This document shows, piece by piece, positions 57,606-64,000 of a stretch of DNA of 64,000 bases. A program made the translations under genes and the position numbers. The DNA is taken from NCBI GenBank assembly GCA_965248395.1, contig OZ252103.1:1798001-1862000 (forward strand), given 5' to 3'. The first letter of the stretch is position 1, and each line of letters opens with the position of its first letter. Source of the DNA: JAAXHH01 sp965248395 (GTDB lineage: Bacteria > JAAXHH01). The notes beneath the pieces were generated by a model. The model made no database searches. It was not told the DNA's origin and saw only the letters and a list, made by a program, of their open reading frames with translations.

Positions 57606-58346
57606 TTACGCCTGCTCTTCGACTTCGTCGACCGGCACTTCATCCGACGGAACGGCCCGGCCGGAGTTGCGCAGCCCGTCCTCGATAGCGCTCGCCACGG
57701 CTTCCGTGATGAGACTGATGGAACGAAGGGCGTCGTCGTTTCCGGGTATGGGATAGTCGATCAGATCGGGATCGCAGTTCGTATCCAGGATACTGACTAT
57801 GGGGATCTCCAGGGTATTCGCCTCCGCGACGGCAATACGCTCCTTGCGGGCGTCCACCACGAAAATGAAACCGGGCAGGTCGCGCATGTCACGTATTCCG
57901 CCAAGGACCTTCTGCAGGCGCTCGCGCTCTTTTTCCAGGCTTGCGGCTTCCTTTTTCGTCAGCGCTTCCATGGTGCCGTGTTCTTTCATCTTTTCGAGTT
58001 CTTCCAGCCGCTTGACACTGGTTTGAATCGTCTGGAAGTTCGTAAGCATCCCACCGAGCCAGCGCTCCGCGACGTAGAACATGCCGCACCGCTGCGCCAT
58101 TTCGATGATGACGGGACGGGCCTGCTTCTTCGTACCCACGAAGAGCACGGATTGGCCGTTCTCGACGGCCGTGCGTACGGCGTTGTACGCGATTTCGATC
58201 TGGCTGAGCGTCTTCTTCAGGTCGATGATGTAGATATTGTTGCGCTCTGCGAAAATGAACTGTTTCATCTTCGGGTTCCAGCGCCGGGTCTGGTGACCGA
58301 AGTGAACGCCTGCGCCGAGCAGGTCTTGTATGGTCGGTATACCCAT
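57606..58346 (-). CDS. rpsB: 30S ribosomal protein S2
   Basis: 246 aa. IPTIQDLLGAGVHFGHQTRR, WNPKMKQFIFAERNNIYIID, VLFVGTKKQARPVIIEMAQR, YVAERWLGGMLTNFQTIQTS and VSILDTNCDPDLIDYPIPGN are all canonical, with a short acidic C-terminal tail. In the rplM-rpsI-rpsB-tsf order. Confidence 0.97.
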   Translation of the reverse strand: MGIPTIQDLLGAGVHFGHQTRRWNPKMKQFIFAERNNIYIIDLKKTLSQIEIAYNAVRTAVENGQSVLFVGTKKQARPVIIEMAQRCGMFYVAERWLGGMLTNFQTIQTSVKRLEELEKMKEHGTMEALTKKEAASLEKERERLQKVLGGIRDMRDLPGFIFVVDARKERIAVAEANTLEIPIVSILDTNCDPDLIDYPIPGNDDALRSISLITEAVASAIEDGLRNSGRAVPSDEVPVDEVEEQA

Positions 58347-58398
58347 TGGCGGTCCTACTCTCCTTGTCTGGCAGGCGGGTACGCCTGCTTCATGTGTA

Positions 58399-58803
58399 TT
58401 AACGCTTCGAGAACTGGAACCGCTTCCGCGCGCCGGCCAGTCCGTATTTCTTGCGTTCCTTTATGCGTGAATCCCGCGTCAGCATACCCGCTTCGCGCAG
58501 CGGGGCATGCAGGCTTTCGTCCATGTCCTTCAGCGCCCTGGCGATACCGAGCCTTAACGCGCCGGCCTGGCCTGTCTTGCCGCCGCCGAAGGTCCGGGCA
58601 AACACGATCACGCTGTCGTTCATTTCAGTGAGCACCAGGGGTTCCTCGATCACGGTGACGAGACCGGGACGATCGAAGTAGTCGAGCAGCGGCTTGTCGT
58701 TGACCACGTGGTTTGCGCCATCCTGCTTCTTCCGAAGCCAGACTTTGGCGATTGCGCGCTTCCTTCTGCCCACCGCGTGGTGTCCATGGGTATCCGAATT
58801 CAT
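58399..58803 (-). CDS. rpsI: 30S ribosomal protein S9
   Basis: 134 aa. HAVGRRKRAIAKVWLRKK at the N-terminus and LTRDSRIKERKKYGLAGARK, RFQFSKR at the C-terminus, whose last Lys-Arg contacts P-site tRNA. Starts 15 nt after rplM. Confidence 0.97.
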   Translation of the reverse strand: MNSDTHGHHAVGRRKRAIAKVWLRKKQDGANHVVNDKPLLDYFDRPGLVTVIEEPLVLTEMNDSVIVFARTFGGGKTGQAGALRLGIARALKDMDESLHAPLREAGMLTRDSRIKERKKYGLAGARKRFQFSKR

Positions 58804-58818
58804 GCTTCGTAACTCTCC

Positions 58819-59247
58819 TTATATGTCCAGCGCGACCGGTTTCTGGGCGCTATGTGGGTGTTCCGCGCCGGAGTACACGCGGAGTTTACGAAAAATCTGG
58901 CGACCAAGAGAGTTGTGCGGCAACATCCCCTTGATGGCCATGCGCAGCACGCGATCGGGATGCCGGGCAGCCATGCGTTCATAGCTGATCGCCTTCAAAC
59001 CGCCGGGATAACCGCTGTGGCGGTAGTAAATCTTGTTCTGGGGCTTCTTTCCGGTCAGCACCACTTTTTCCGCGTTGATGATGATGACATGGTCGCCGGT
59101 GTCGAGGTGCGGCGAGTAGATCGGCTTGTGCTTTCCGCGCAAGATTTGGGCCACTTCGCTGGCCAGTCTGCCCAGCACCTTGCCGCTGGCGTCCACGACG
59201 TGCCAGTCACGCTGGAAGTCATCCATTTTTACCGTCGGTGTCTTCAT
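58819..59247 (-). CDS. rplM: 50S ribosomal protein L13
   Basis: 142 aa from ATG 59247 (KTPTVKMDDFQRDWHVVDAS); I reject 14 extra upstream residues. Core GKVLGRLASEVAQILRGKHK, DHVIIINAEKVVLTGKKPQN, KIYYRHSGYPGGLKAISYE and VLRMAIKGMLPHNSLGRQIF with RKLRVYSGAEHPH. Transcribed directly after mtnA. Confidence 0.97.
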   Translation of the reverse strand: MKTPTVKMDDFQRDWHVVDASGKVLGRLASEVAQILRGKHKPIYSPHLDTGDHVIIINAEKVVLTGKKPQNKIYYRHSGYPGGLKAISYERMAARHPDRVLRMAIKGMLPHNSLGRQIFRKLRVYSGAEHPHSAQKPVALDI

Positions 59248-59264
59248 GAATAGTACACGCTCCT

Positions 59265-60335
59265 TTACCCTGAAACGGCCGGTTCCCATACCTGGTGTGA
59301 CAAGGCGGCGAGACTTTCGGCGTACGGCTGCCTGGCTACACCGCGCTCCGTGATGATTGCAGAAACGTAACGGAAAGGGGTTACGTCGAATGCGGGATTG
59401 TAAATCTCCACCTCCTCGGGCGCGGTACGTCCGCCCGGCCCGTGGCTGATTTCGGCAGCTTCGCGTTCCTCGATCGGGATTTCATGGCCCGTTTCGATGG
59501 ACAGGTCGATCGAAGAGAAAGGCGCCGCCACGTAAAGGGGCACGTCGTGCGCGTCAGCCAGCACAGCCACGCCGTAGGTGCCGATCTTGTTGGCGACGTC
59601 ACCGTTGGCGGCCACGCGGTCCGCGCCTACGATCACGCAGTCTATCCGCCCTTCCTTCATCACCTGGGCGGCCATGCTGTCGCAGATGAGCGTAACGCCG
59701 ATGCCCGCCTGCGCCAGTTCCCAGGAAGTGAGCCTGGCGCCCTGGAGGACGGGCCTCGTTTCGTCCGCGTATACGTGGACCCGCTTGCCCTCGCTATGTG
59801 CCTGGTACACCACCGCAAGGGCCGTACCGACCCCCGATGTGGCCAGAGCTCCGGCGTTGCAGTGCGTGAGCACCGACTGTCCTGACCGGAGCAGCCCGGC
59901 GCCGTGTTGACCGATCCGGCGGCACGTGTCTTCGTCTTCCGACTGTATCGTCAGCGCTTCACGCAGCAGTGCTTCCTTGATGTCCTCCACCGGTGCGTCG
60001 TGGTGATCCCGGACGGTACGGCGCATTCTCTCCAGGGCCCAGGACAGGTTGACCGCCGTGGGCCGCGTTGCCGCAAGGGTGTCAGAAACGGCATCGACTT
60101 CCCGGCTGAAGGACGCGTGATCGATGGCCCCGCTGTGCTGGACCCCGACGACGACCCCGTAAGCAGCGGCGACGCCGATGGCAGGCGCGCCACGTACTTT
60201 CAGGCGTTTGATGGCTTCCACCACGGCCTGGAGATCCCGGCAGGTCTCGTATACCACGTCGCCGGGCAGCCGCGTCTGGTCGAGCAGCACCAGGGCCCTA
60301 TCGCCGCGGTCCCACCGGATGGTCGTGAAATTCAT
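59265..60335 (-). CDS. mtnA: S-methyl-5-thioribose-1-phosphate isomerase
   Basis: 356 aa, eIF2B-like fold. Converts methylthioribose-1-P to the ribulose form in methionine salvage (related enzymes also act in 5-deoxyribose disposal). Catalytic Cys in VLTHCNAGALATSGVGTALA, Asp in DCVIVGADRVAANGDVANKI, and KVRGAPAIGVAAAYGVVVGV at the N-terminus. Placed between a PfkB kinase gene and rplM; no mtnK or other salvage gene is visible. Confidence 0.93.
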   Translation of the reverse strand: MNFTTIRWDRGDRALVLLDQTRLPGDVVYETCRDLQAVVEAIKRLKVRGAPAIGVAAAYGVVVGVQHSGAIDHASFSREVDAVSDTLAATRPTAVNLSWALERMRRTVRDHHDAPVEDIKEALLREALTIQSEDEDTCRRIGQHGAGLLRSGQSVLTHCNAGALATSGVGTALAVVYQAHSEGKRVHVYADETRPVLQGARLTSWELAQAGIGVTLICDSMAAQVMKEGRIDCVIVGADRVAANGDVANKIGTYGVAVLADAHDVPLYVAAPFSSIDLSIETGHEIPIEEREAAEISHGPGGRTAPEEVEIYNPAFDVTPFRYVSAIITERGVARQPYAESLAALSHQVWEPAVSG

Positions 60336-60366
60336 GTCTGATCCGTCTCTTCGAATGTGATGCCGG

Positions 60367-61266
60367 TCAAAGGGTAATCATGTCCATAAATGCATCGTGC
60401 CGGACCGAAATCTCTCCCTCGGTGAGTGATTCGAGGCGCCGGACACTGAAATCTTCCACGTTGAACGAAGCCATGACACTGCCGTGTACCATGGCTCGTT
60501 TCAAGGCCCGGACGCCCTTATCGCCCGATTGGGCGAGATAGCCCATGAAGCCACCCGCGAACGTGTCCCCCGCCCCCGTCGGATCGATCACGGAGGCTAC
60601 CGGGTACGATGGGATGGCGAAATAGGTTTCTTCGGTACAGAGTGTTGCGCCGTGTTCTCCTCGCTTGACGATAACCGCCCGCGGACCGAGATCCAGGATA
60701 CGGCCAGTCGCCCGCACGAGATTGTAGTCATCTGCCAGTTGACGGGCTTCCCCGTCGTTGATGATCAACACGTCCACCTGGTTCAGTGTAGAAAGCAGGG
60801 ACTCCCGTTTTCCGTCGATCCAGAAGTCCATCGTATCGCAGGCGACGATACCGGAACGATTCGACTGTCTCAGCACTTCCTGTTGCACGTCCGGATCGAG
60901 ATTCGCGAGAAACACATGATCGTGCTCACGATGCCGATCCGCCAGTACGGGCCTGAAACCGGAGAACACGTTCAACTGCGTATCGATCGTACGACGGTCG
61001 TTCATGTTGTCCGCGTATTCGCCGGTCCAGCGAAAGGACTTGCCTTCCTTCACCTCCAGGCCCGACAGGTCGACCTGCCGATTCCGAAGGAACTTCAGGG
61101 AATCCAGGGGAAAATCACGTCCCACAACGGCGATGACATCCACCGGCGCATAGAAACTCGCGGCCGCCGAAAAGTAGGTCGCCGAACCCCCGATCGCGTC
61201 GTTCGCTTCTCCTGCCGGCGTTTTAACCGAATCGAAGGCCACCGTGCCGACTACGAGTATGCCCAA
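60367..61266 (-). CDS. PfkB-family carbohydrate/nucleoside kinase
   Basis: 299 aa ribokinase fold. The C-terminal signature IDPTGAGDTFAGGFMGYLAQ holds the catalytic Asp of GAGD and the anion hole. The N-terminal VVGTVAFDSVKTPAGEANDA and IGGSATYFSAAASFYAPVDV form the sugar site. The substrate is not evident; the position next to mtnA suggests a nucleoside or methylthio-/deoxyribose-type substrate, but that is only context. Downstream of rsfS. Confidence 0.85.
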   Translation of the reverse strand: MGILVVGTVAFDSVKTPAGEANDAIGGSATYFSAAASFYAPVDVIAVVGRDFPLDSLKFLRNRQVDLSGLEVKEGKSFRWTGEYADNMNDRRTIDTQLNVFSGFRPVLADRHREHDHVFLANLDPDVQQEVLRQSNRSGIVACDTMDFWIDGKRESLLSTLNQVDVLIINDGEARQLADDYNLVRATGRILDLGPRAVIVKRGEHGATLCTEETYFAIPSYPVASVIDPTGAGDTFAGGFMGYLAQSGDKGVRALKRAMVHGSVMASFNVEDFSVRRLESLTEGEISVRHDAFMDMITL

Positions 61267-61269
61267 ATC

Positions 61270-61701
61270 CTAAGCCTCTTGTTCCAGTACGTCCACCTTG
61301 TCCACGGTGACACCCGAATCGGGCTCGCGTATGATTTCACCCGTTTCCACATCTATTGAAACGGTGATCCTGGGCGCGTCGCCCCAGAGTCGTTCGAGAC
61401 CGTAGAACGAGCGGACTTCGGCCCTGAACACGTGTATGACCACGTCCACGTAGTCGAGCAGGACCCACCGCCAGCTTTGCTTGCCTTCCGTGTGCAGGGG
61501 TAACGTCCCTGTCTCTTTGAGATCCCCCGCTATCTGCTCGACTACAGCCTTTATCTGCGGTACGGAACCGGCTGTCCCGATGACGAAGAAATCCGTTATC
61601 GAGGAGAGTCCCCTGAGATCGATAATCATCACATCCGCCGCATTCTTGGCCAGCATGGAAAGAGTTGCCTGCTCCGCAATTTCCTGCGATTCCAATGCCA
61701 C
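61270..61701 (-). CDS. rsfS: ribosome silencing factor
   Basis: 143 aa. Binds L14 and blocks subunit joining. DVMIIDLRGLSSITDFFVIG, VPQIKAVVEQIAGDLKETGT, WVLLDYVDVVIHVFRAEVRS and FYGLERLWGDAPRI are the standard RsfS/DUF143 text. It ends 3 nt before the PfkB gene and starts 2 nt after the LytR_C gene. Confidence 0.95.
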   Translation of the reverse strand: MALESQEIAEQATLSMLAKNAADVMIIDLRGLSSITDFFVIGTAGSVPQIKAVVEQIAGDLKETGTLPLHTEGKQSWRWVLLDYVDVVIHVFRAEVRSFYGLERLWGDAPRITVSIDVETGEIIREPDSGVTVDKVDVLEQEA

Positions 61702-61703
61702 AG

Positions 61704-62225
61704 TCAGTCGTTCTCCTCGTGAAACAGCAGTTCGTCGTAGTCCTTGCCGATGACCACCGATACGTCCACCATGCGGTCTTCGTTCTGCTGCAGAAGGACG
61801 TTATGCGTTCCCAGCGCTCCACCGACCGCGCGGGCGGCCTCGGTCGGCCCGTCCGTTCCCCTGCGGTCCAGCACGATCGTTTCGCGATACTCGAAATGGT
61901 CCGCGTTGTCGATGTTGACCACGTCAAATCCCTTATCTCTCAGGTATCTCATCGCCAATTGTCCGATTCCCCGTTCCCCGCATCCGTTCAGGACCTCCAC
62001 CTGGATTTGAAAAACCGACGGGTCCACGATCTCCTCTGCGGATGGTTCACCAGAGGCGAAGAAAGCGGACGAGGTGGCCACGGAGTAAACGAGGCAGGCG
62101 TTCAGTCCGATCAAAAGAACGATAACGCCCTCGAGCACACGTACGCGCCCGCGACTGCCGTTCCGGTGACTGCCCTGACCCTGGAACGGCCGGTTAGCCG
62201 CGGGTTTGATGACTCGTCTCGTCAT
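61704..62225 (-). CDS. LytR C-terminal-domain membrane protein
   Basis: 173 aa from ATG 62225 (TRRVIKPAANRPFQGQ). One membrane span (VLEGVIVLLIGLNACLVYSV), then a periplasmic LytR_C domain: IQVEVLNGCGERGIGQLAMR, YLRDKGFDVVNIDNADHFEY, RETIVLDRRG and VLLQQNEDRMVDVSVVIGKD. Such stand-alone LytR_C proteins often precede rsfS. Probably an envelope or wall-associated role. First gene of the long leftward run driven from 62518-62546. Confidence 0.8.
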   Translation of the reverse strand: MTRRVIKPAANRPFQGQGSHRNGSRGRVRVLEGVIVLLIGLNACLVYSVATSSAFFASGEPSAEEIVDPSVFQIQVEVLNGCGERGIGQLAMRYLRDKGFDVVNIDNADHFEYRETIVLDRRGTDGPTEAARAVGGALGTHNVLLQQNEDRMVDVSVVIGKDYDELLFHEEND

Positions 62226-62542
62226 GGTTGCGCCCACACGGTTCGCGTCCGGAGACCGGCCTCAGTCGGGACCGTGCGACAAACGATCTTTATTTTCCAA
62301 AGAATACCGGGGAACGAACTAGGGAAGAACATCAGGAAGGGAAACATAGGGAGGGTACCAACAGTAACTCATTGACCAGCTCCTTTCACCATGCGATCCC
62401 CCTTTTCTACCCCGGCTTAGACACAGTTCTACCCGAGCTGACCGTGCGGCCCATACGGGCCGTCAAATCAAACCCAGGTCCGACGGGCGGAACTCAACTC
62501 GCTAATCCAGACCACTATATATACAGACGGAAGCGTAAGTTG
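62226..62542. other. long leader upstream of the LytR_C-rsfS run
   Basis: About 285 nt of untranslated sequence between the minus-strand promoter (62518-62546) and the LytR_C start. It contains a GGCCC ATAC GGGCC hairpin near 62452-62465. No ORF is convincing. It may hold RNA control elements. Confidence 0.45.
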
Positions 62543-62546
62543 TCAA
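62518..62546 (-). promoter_or_regulatory. consensus promoter of the LytR_C-to-DUF4292 gene run
   Basis: Minus strand: TTGACA (62546-62541), exact 17-bp spacer, TATATA (62523-62518). Near-perfect sigma70 match overlapping the stop of the nucleotidyltransferase gene. It is the only strong leftward promoter seen ahead of the ribosomal-protein and lipid genes. Confidence 0.7.
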
Positions 62547-63325
62547 CTGTTTTTTGCCGTGGGCAACGTGGGCGCTCGTTCGCGTTCGAGCAGCCAGTTT
62601 TCGGCCGCCGACAGGTGTTCCGGCGTGTTCACCCCGGTGGTTTCCTGCGGTGTGTCAGCCGCGGAGTCCGCAATGCGGTGACCCTGCCGCCGGAGTATCC
62701 CGATGGTATCCGTCAGGTAGAATTCACCCTGCCTGTTTTGAGGCGTAAGGTGATCCAGGGCCTGGAGCAGCAGGTAGGGTTCGAAACAGTACGTGCTGGT
62801 ATTGATCTCCCGCAAGGCGCGCTGTTCCGCGGTCGCATCCTTCTCTTCCACGATTCGATCTATGCGTCCGGCGTCGTCGCGAATGATACGGCCCAGGCCC
62901 GTGGGATCGGCGACACGGGCGGTAAGTACGGAGGCGGCGGCGCATTCACGGCGATGCGCGAGGATCAGGGCCTCAAGGGTCGAGGGACGAATCAGCGGCG
63001 AATCACCTGCAAGGACCAGGACGACGCCCTTTTCTCCGGTCAACAGGGGATCGGCCTGGTGGACCGCGTGCCCCGTACCCAGTTGCTCCTCCTGGACGAC
63101 GAATTCCACGGGCCAGCCGGCGAGTTCACGGCGTACCGTGTCCGCCTGGTAGCCGACAATGACGATGATCCGGCGCGATCCGAGCGCGCGGGCGGTATCG
63201 AGCACATATTGAATCATCGGCCTGCCGTTCAACCTGTGCAGCACCTTGGCCAGATCGGAATGCATCCGGGTGCCCTTTCCTGCAGCCATGATCACCGTGA
63301 TCAGATCGCTGTTCCTGTCTTCCAT
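62543..63325 (-). CDS. UDP-GlcNAc pyrophosphorylase-like nucleotidyltransferase (GlmU N-domain)
   Basis: 260 aa from ATG 63325 (EDRNSDLITVIMAAGKGTRM); 83 upstream residues in the open frame belong to folK and are rejected. Signature VIMAAGKGTRMHSDLAKVLH, VVQEEQLGTGHAVHQADPLL, VLVLAGDSPLIRPSTLEALI, GLGRIIRDDAGRIDRIVEEK, and EINTSTYCFEP match the GlmU uridylyltransferase domain. The C-terminal left-handed beta-helix acetyltransferase domain is missing; the protein ends naturally after a family-like helix. A separate acetyltransferase would be needed. Confidence 0.88.
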   Translation of the reverse strand: MEDRNSDLITVIMAAGKGTRMHSDLAKVLHRLNGRPMIQYVLDTARALGSRRIIVIVGYQADTVRRELAGWPVEFVVQEEQLGTGHAVHQADPLLTGEKGVVLVLAGDSPLIRPSTLEALILAHRRECAAASVLTARVADPTGLGRIIRDDAGRIDRIVEEKDATAEQRALREINTSTYCFEPYLLLQALDHLTPQNRQGEFYLTDTIGILRRQGHRIADSAADTPQETTGVNTPEHLSAAENWLLERERAPTLPTAKNS

Positions 63326-63336
63326 GGGATCTCCGG

Positions 63337-63831
63337 TTACGGGCCGGTAAGGTAGCGGACGGGAAGGTCCACCGGACTGAGATCTTCCAGCAGTTCCAAT
63401 ACGGTTCGCCCGTGAACCGGATGAACCAGGGCCGGGTGTATCTCCGCCAGGGGAACGAGAACAAAGGCTCGATCGGCCATGGCAGGGTGGGGGAGGGCAA
63501 GGCCGGGAAGATCGAGTACCAGGTCGTCGTAGAGCAACAGGTCGAGGTCGATTTCGCGGGGTCCGTTTTTCCACGTCGCGGACCGTCCCAGGCGGAGTTC
63601 GATTCCTTTTAATACATCGAGCAGGCGCATGGGCGCCAGGGAGGTCTCGACGAGGACTGCGCCGTTTACAAAGTCGGGCTGGTTGGCGTAGCCTACCGGC
63701 CGCGTTTCATACCATGCCGAACCCTTGACGATCCGGATTTCCGGATGATTCCTCAGCTCGTGGACCGCCCTGCGGCACCACCCGATCCGATCTCCGATGT
63801 TGCTGCCCAGACCCAAAGCGACTGACGCCAT
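63337..63831 (-). CDS. folK: HPPK, 6-hydroxymethyl-dihydropterin pyrophosphokinase
   Basis: 164 aa. Adds pyrophosphate to the pterin in folate synthesis. ALGLGSNIGDRIGWCRRAVH, WYETRPVGYANQPDFVNGAV, LRLGRSATWKNGPREIDLDL and LPHPAMADRAFVLVPLAEIH are the standard motifs, with the R..DLDLL metal site. Starts 8 nt after the folB stop. Confidence 0.96.
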   Translation of the reverse strand: MASVALGLGSNIGDRIGWCRRAVHELRNHPEIRIVKGSAWYETRPVGYANQPDFVNGAVLVETSLAPMRLLDVLKGIELRLGRSATWKNGPREIDLDLLLYDDLVLDLPGLALPHPAMADRAFVLVPLAEIHPALVHPVHGRTVLELLEDLSPVDLPVRYLTGP

Positions 63832-63839
63832 TTCGCACC

Positions 63840-64000
63840 CTACCGGCCGGTACTTTCCGTCTCCCTGCTCCTTTTCAAACTGACCTCGACTACGCCTGAA
63901 CGCAAGGTTTTTGCCACGCCGGGTTTCCGCACTCGGACCACCACCCTTTCCACCTGGGGATAGGCCGAGAGCAGTGCGTCCGCCACGCGGCCGGCGACGC
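63840..64000 (-). CDS. folB: dihydroneopterin aldolase, C-terminal part (runs off the window)
   Basis: The last 53 codons of a gene entering from the right edge. It reads VAGRVADALLSAYPQVERVV then VRVRKPGVAKTLRSGVVEVS LKRSRE in frame to a TAG at 63842-63840. The A.ria..lL..yp.v..v.vrv.KP......gv.V...R pattern is the FolB C-terminus. Directly upstream of folK, the next step of the same pathway. Confidence 0.85.
   Translation of the reverse strand, partial: VAGRVADALLSAYPQVERVVVRVRKPGVAKTLRSGVVEVSLKRSRETESTGR

Overview
The window is a bacterial chromosome segment of fairly high GC interrupted by a complete-looking prophage. Housekeeping gene order (rplM-rpsI-rpsB-tsf-frr-uppS-cdsA-dxr-rseP; efp-accB-accC; a two-subunit glycine decarboxylase gcvPA/gcvPB with gcvH; a monofunctional GlmU-like nucleotidyltransferase; LytR_C-rsfS) would suit a Gram-negative of the FCB/Latescibacterota type. 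That assignment is an inference from gene content, not from a search.

Layout. 1-3540: insertion-sequence debris: an IS3-family element with two one-base insertions, an intact IS110-family element, and a gutted second IS3 orfB. 3720-4088 (minus): tmRNA gene with a readable ADEPSYAMAA* tag. 4168-39999: a 35.8-kb prophage integrated in a tRNA-Lys(CTT) gene, bounded by an exact 44-bp direct repeat of the tRNA 3' half. 39958-64000: tRNA-Lys(CTT), tRNA-Lys(TTT), purA, a sugar-phosphate isomerase-like gene, then two long minus-strand gene runs separated by tRNA-His, ending in folK and a partial folB.

Prophage. Left end: a replication initiator-like gene carrying 12 exact 11-bp iteron-like repeats followed by an A/T-rich stretch (probable origin), small genes, a decayed DNA methyltransferase and a membrane-anchored winged-helix protein. 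8.2-26.4 kb (plus): a late operon preceded by a promoter and an early terminator, with lysis genes, terminase, HK97-type portal/MuF/protease/capsid, connectors, two paralogous tail-tube-like proteins, a tail chaperone with a -1 frameshift signal, tape measure and tail tip. This is a siphovirus plan. 26.6-29.9 kb: accessory genes: an outer-membrane barrel, then a minus-strand cassette DprA-like / phosphoribosyltransferase / lipoprotein / HEPN. 30.2-35.4 kb (minus): an early operon with RecT, small genes and a cytosine DNA methyltransferase whose 3' part overlaps a second recognisable reading frame; an IS5-family element sits in the middle. 35.4-40 kb: a duplicated repressor-plus-promoter unit, an unknown 303-aa protein, an excisionase-like HTH and a tyrosine integrase next to attR.

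Most promising for new biology: the DprA/PRTase/lipoprotein/HEPN cassette as a candidate defence or nucleotide-sensing module; the dual-frame methyltransferase; the duplicated repressor/promoter unit with a 56-nt element repeated downstream of both leftward promoters; the intragenic iteron array; and three short tandem-repeat clusters placed exactly between structural genes. Start sites were chosen by eye from Shine-Dalgarno-like sequence, overlap and family alignment. No database search was possible.
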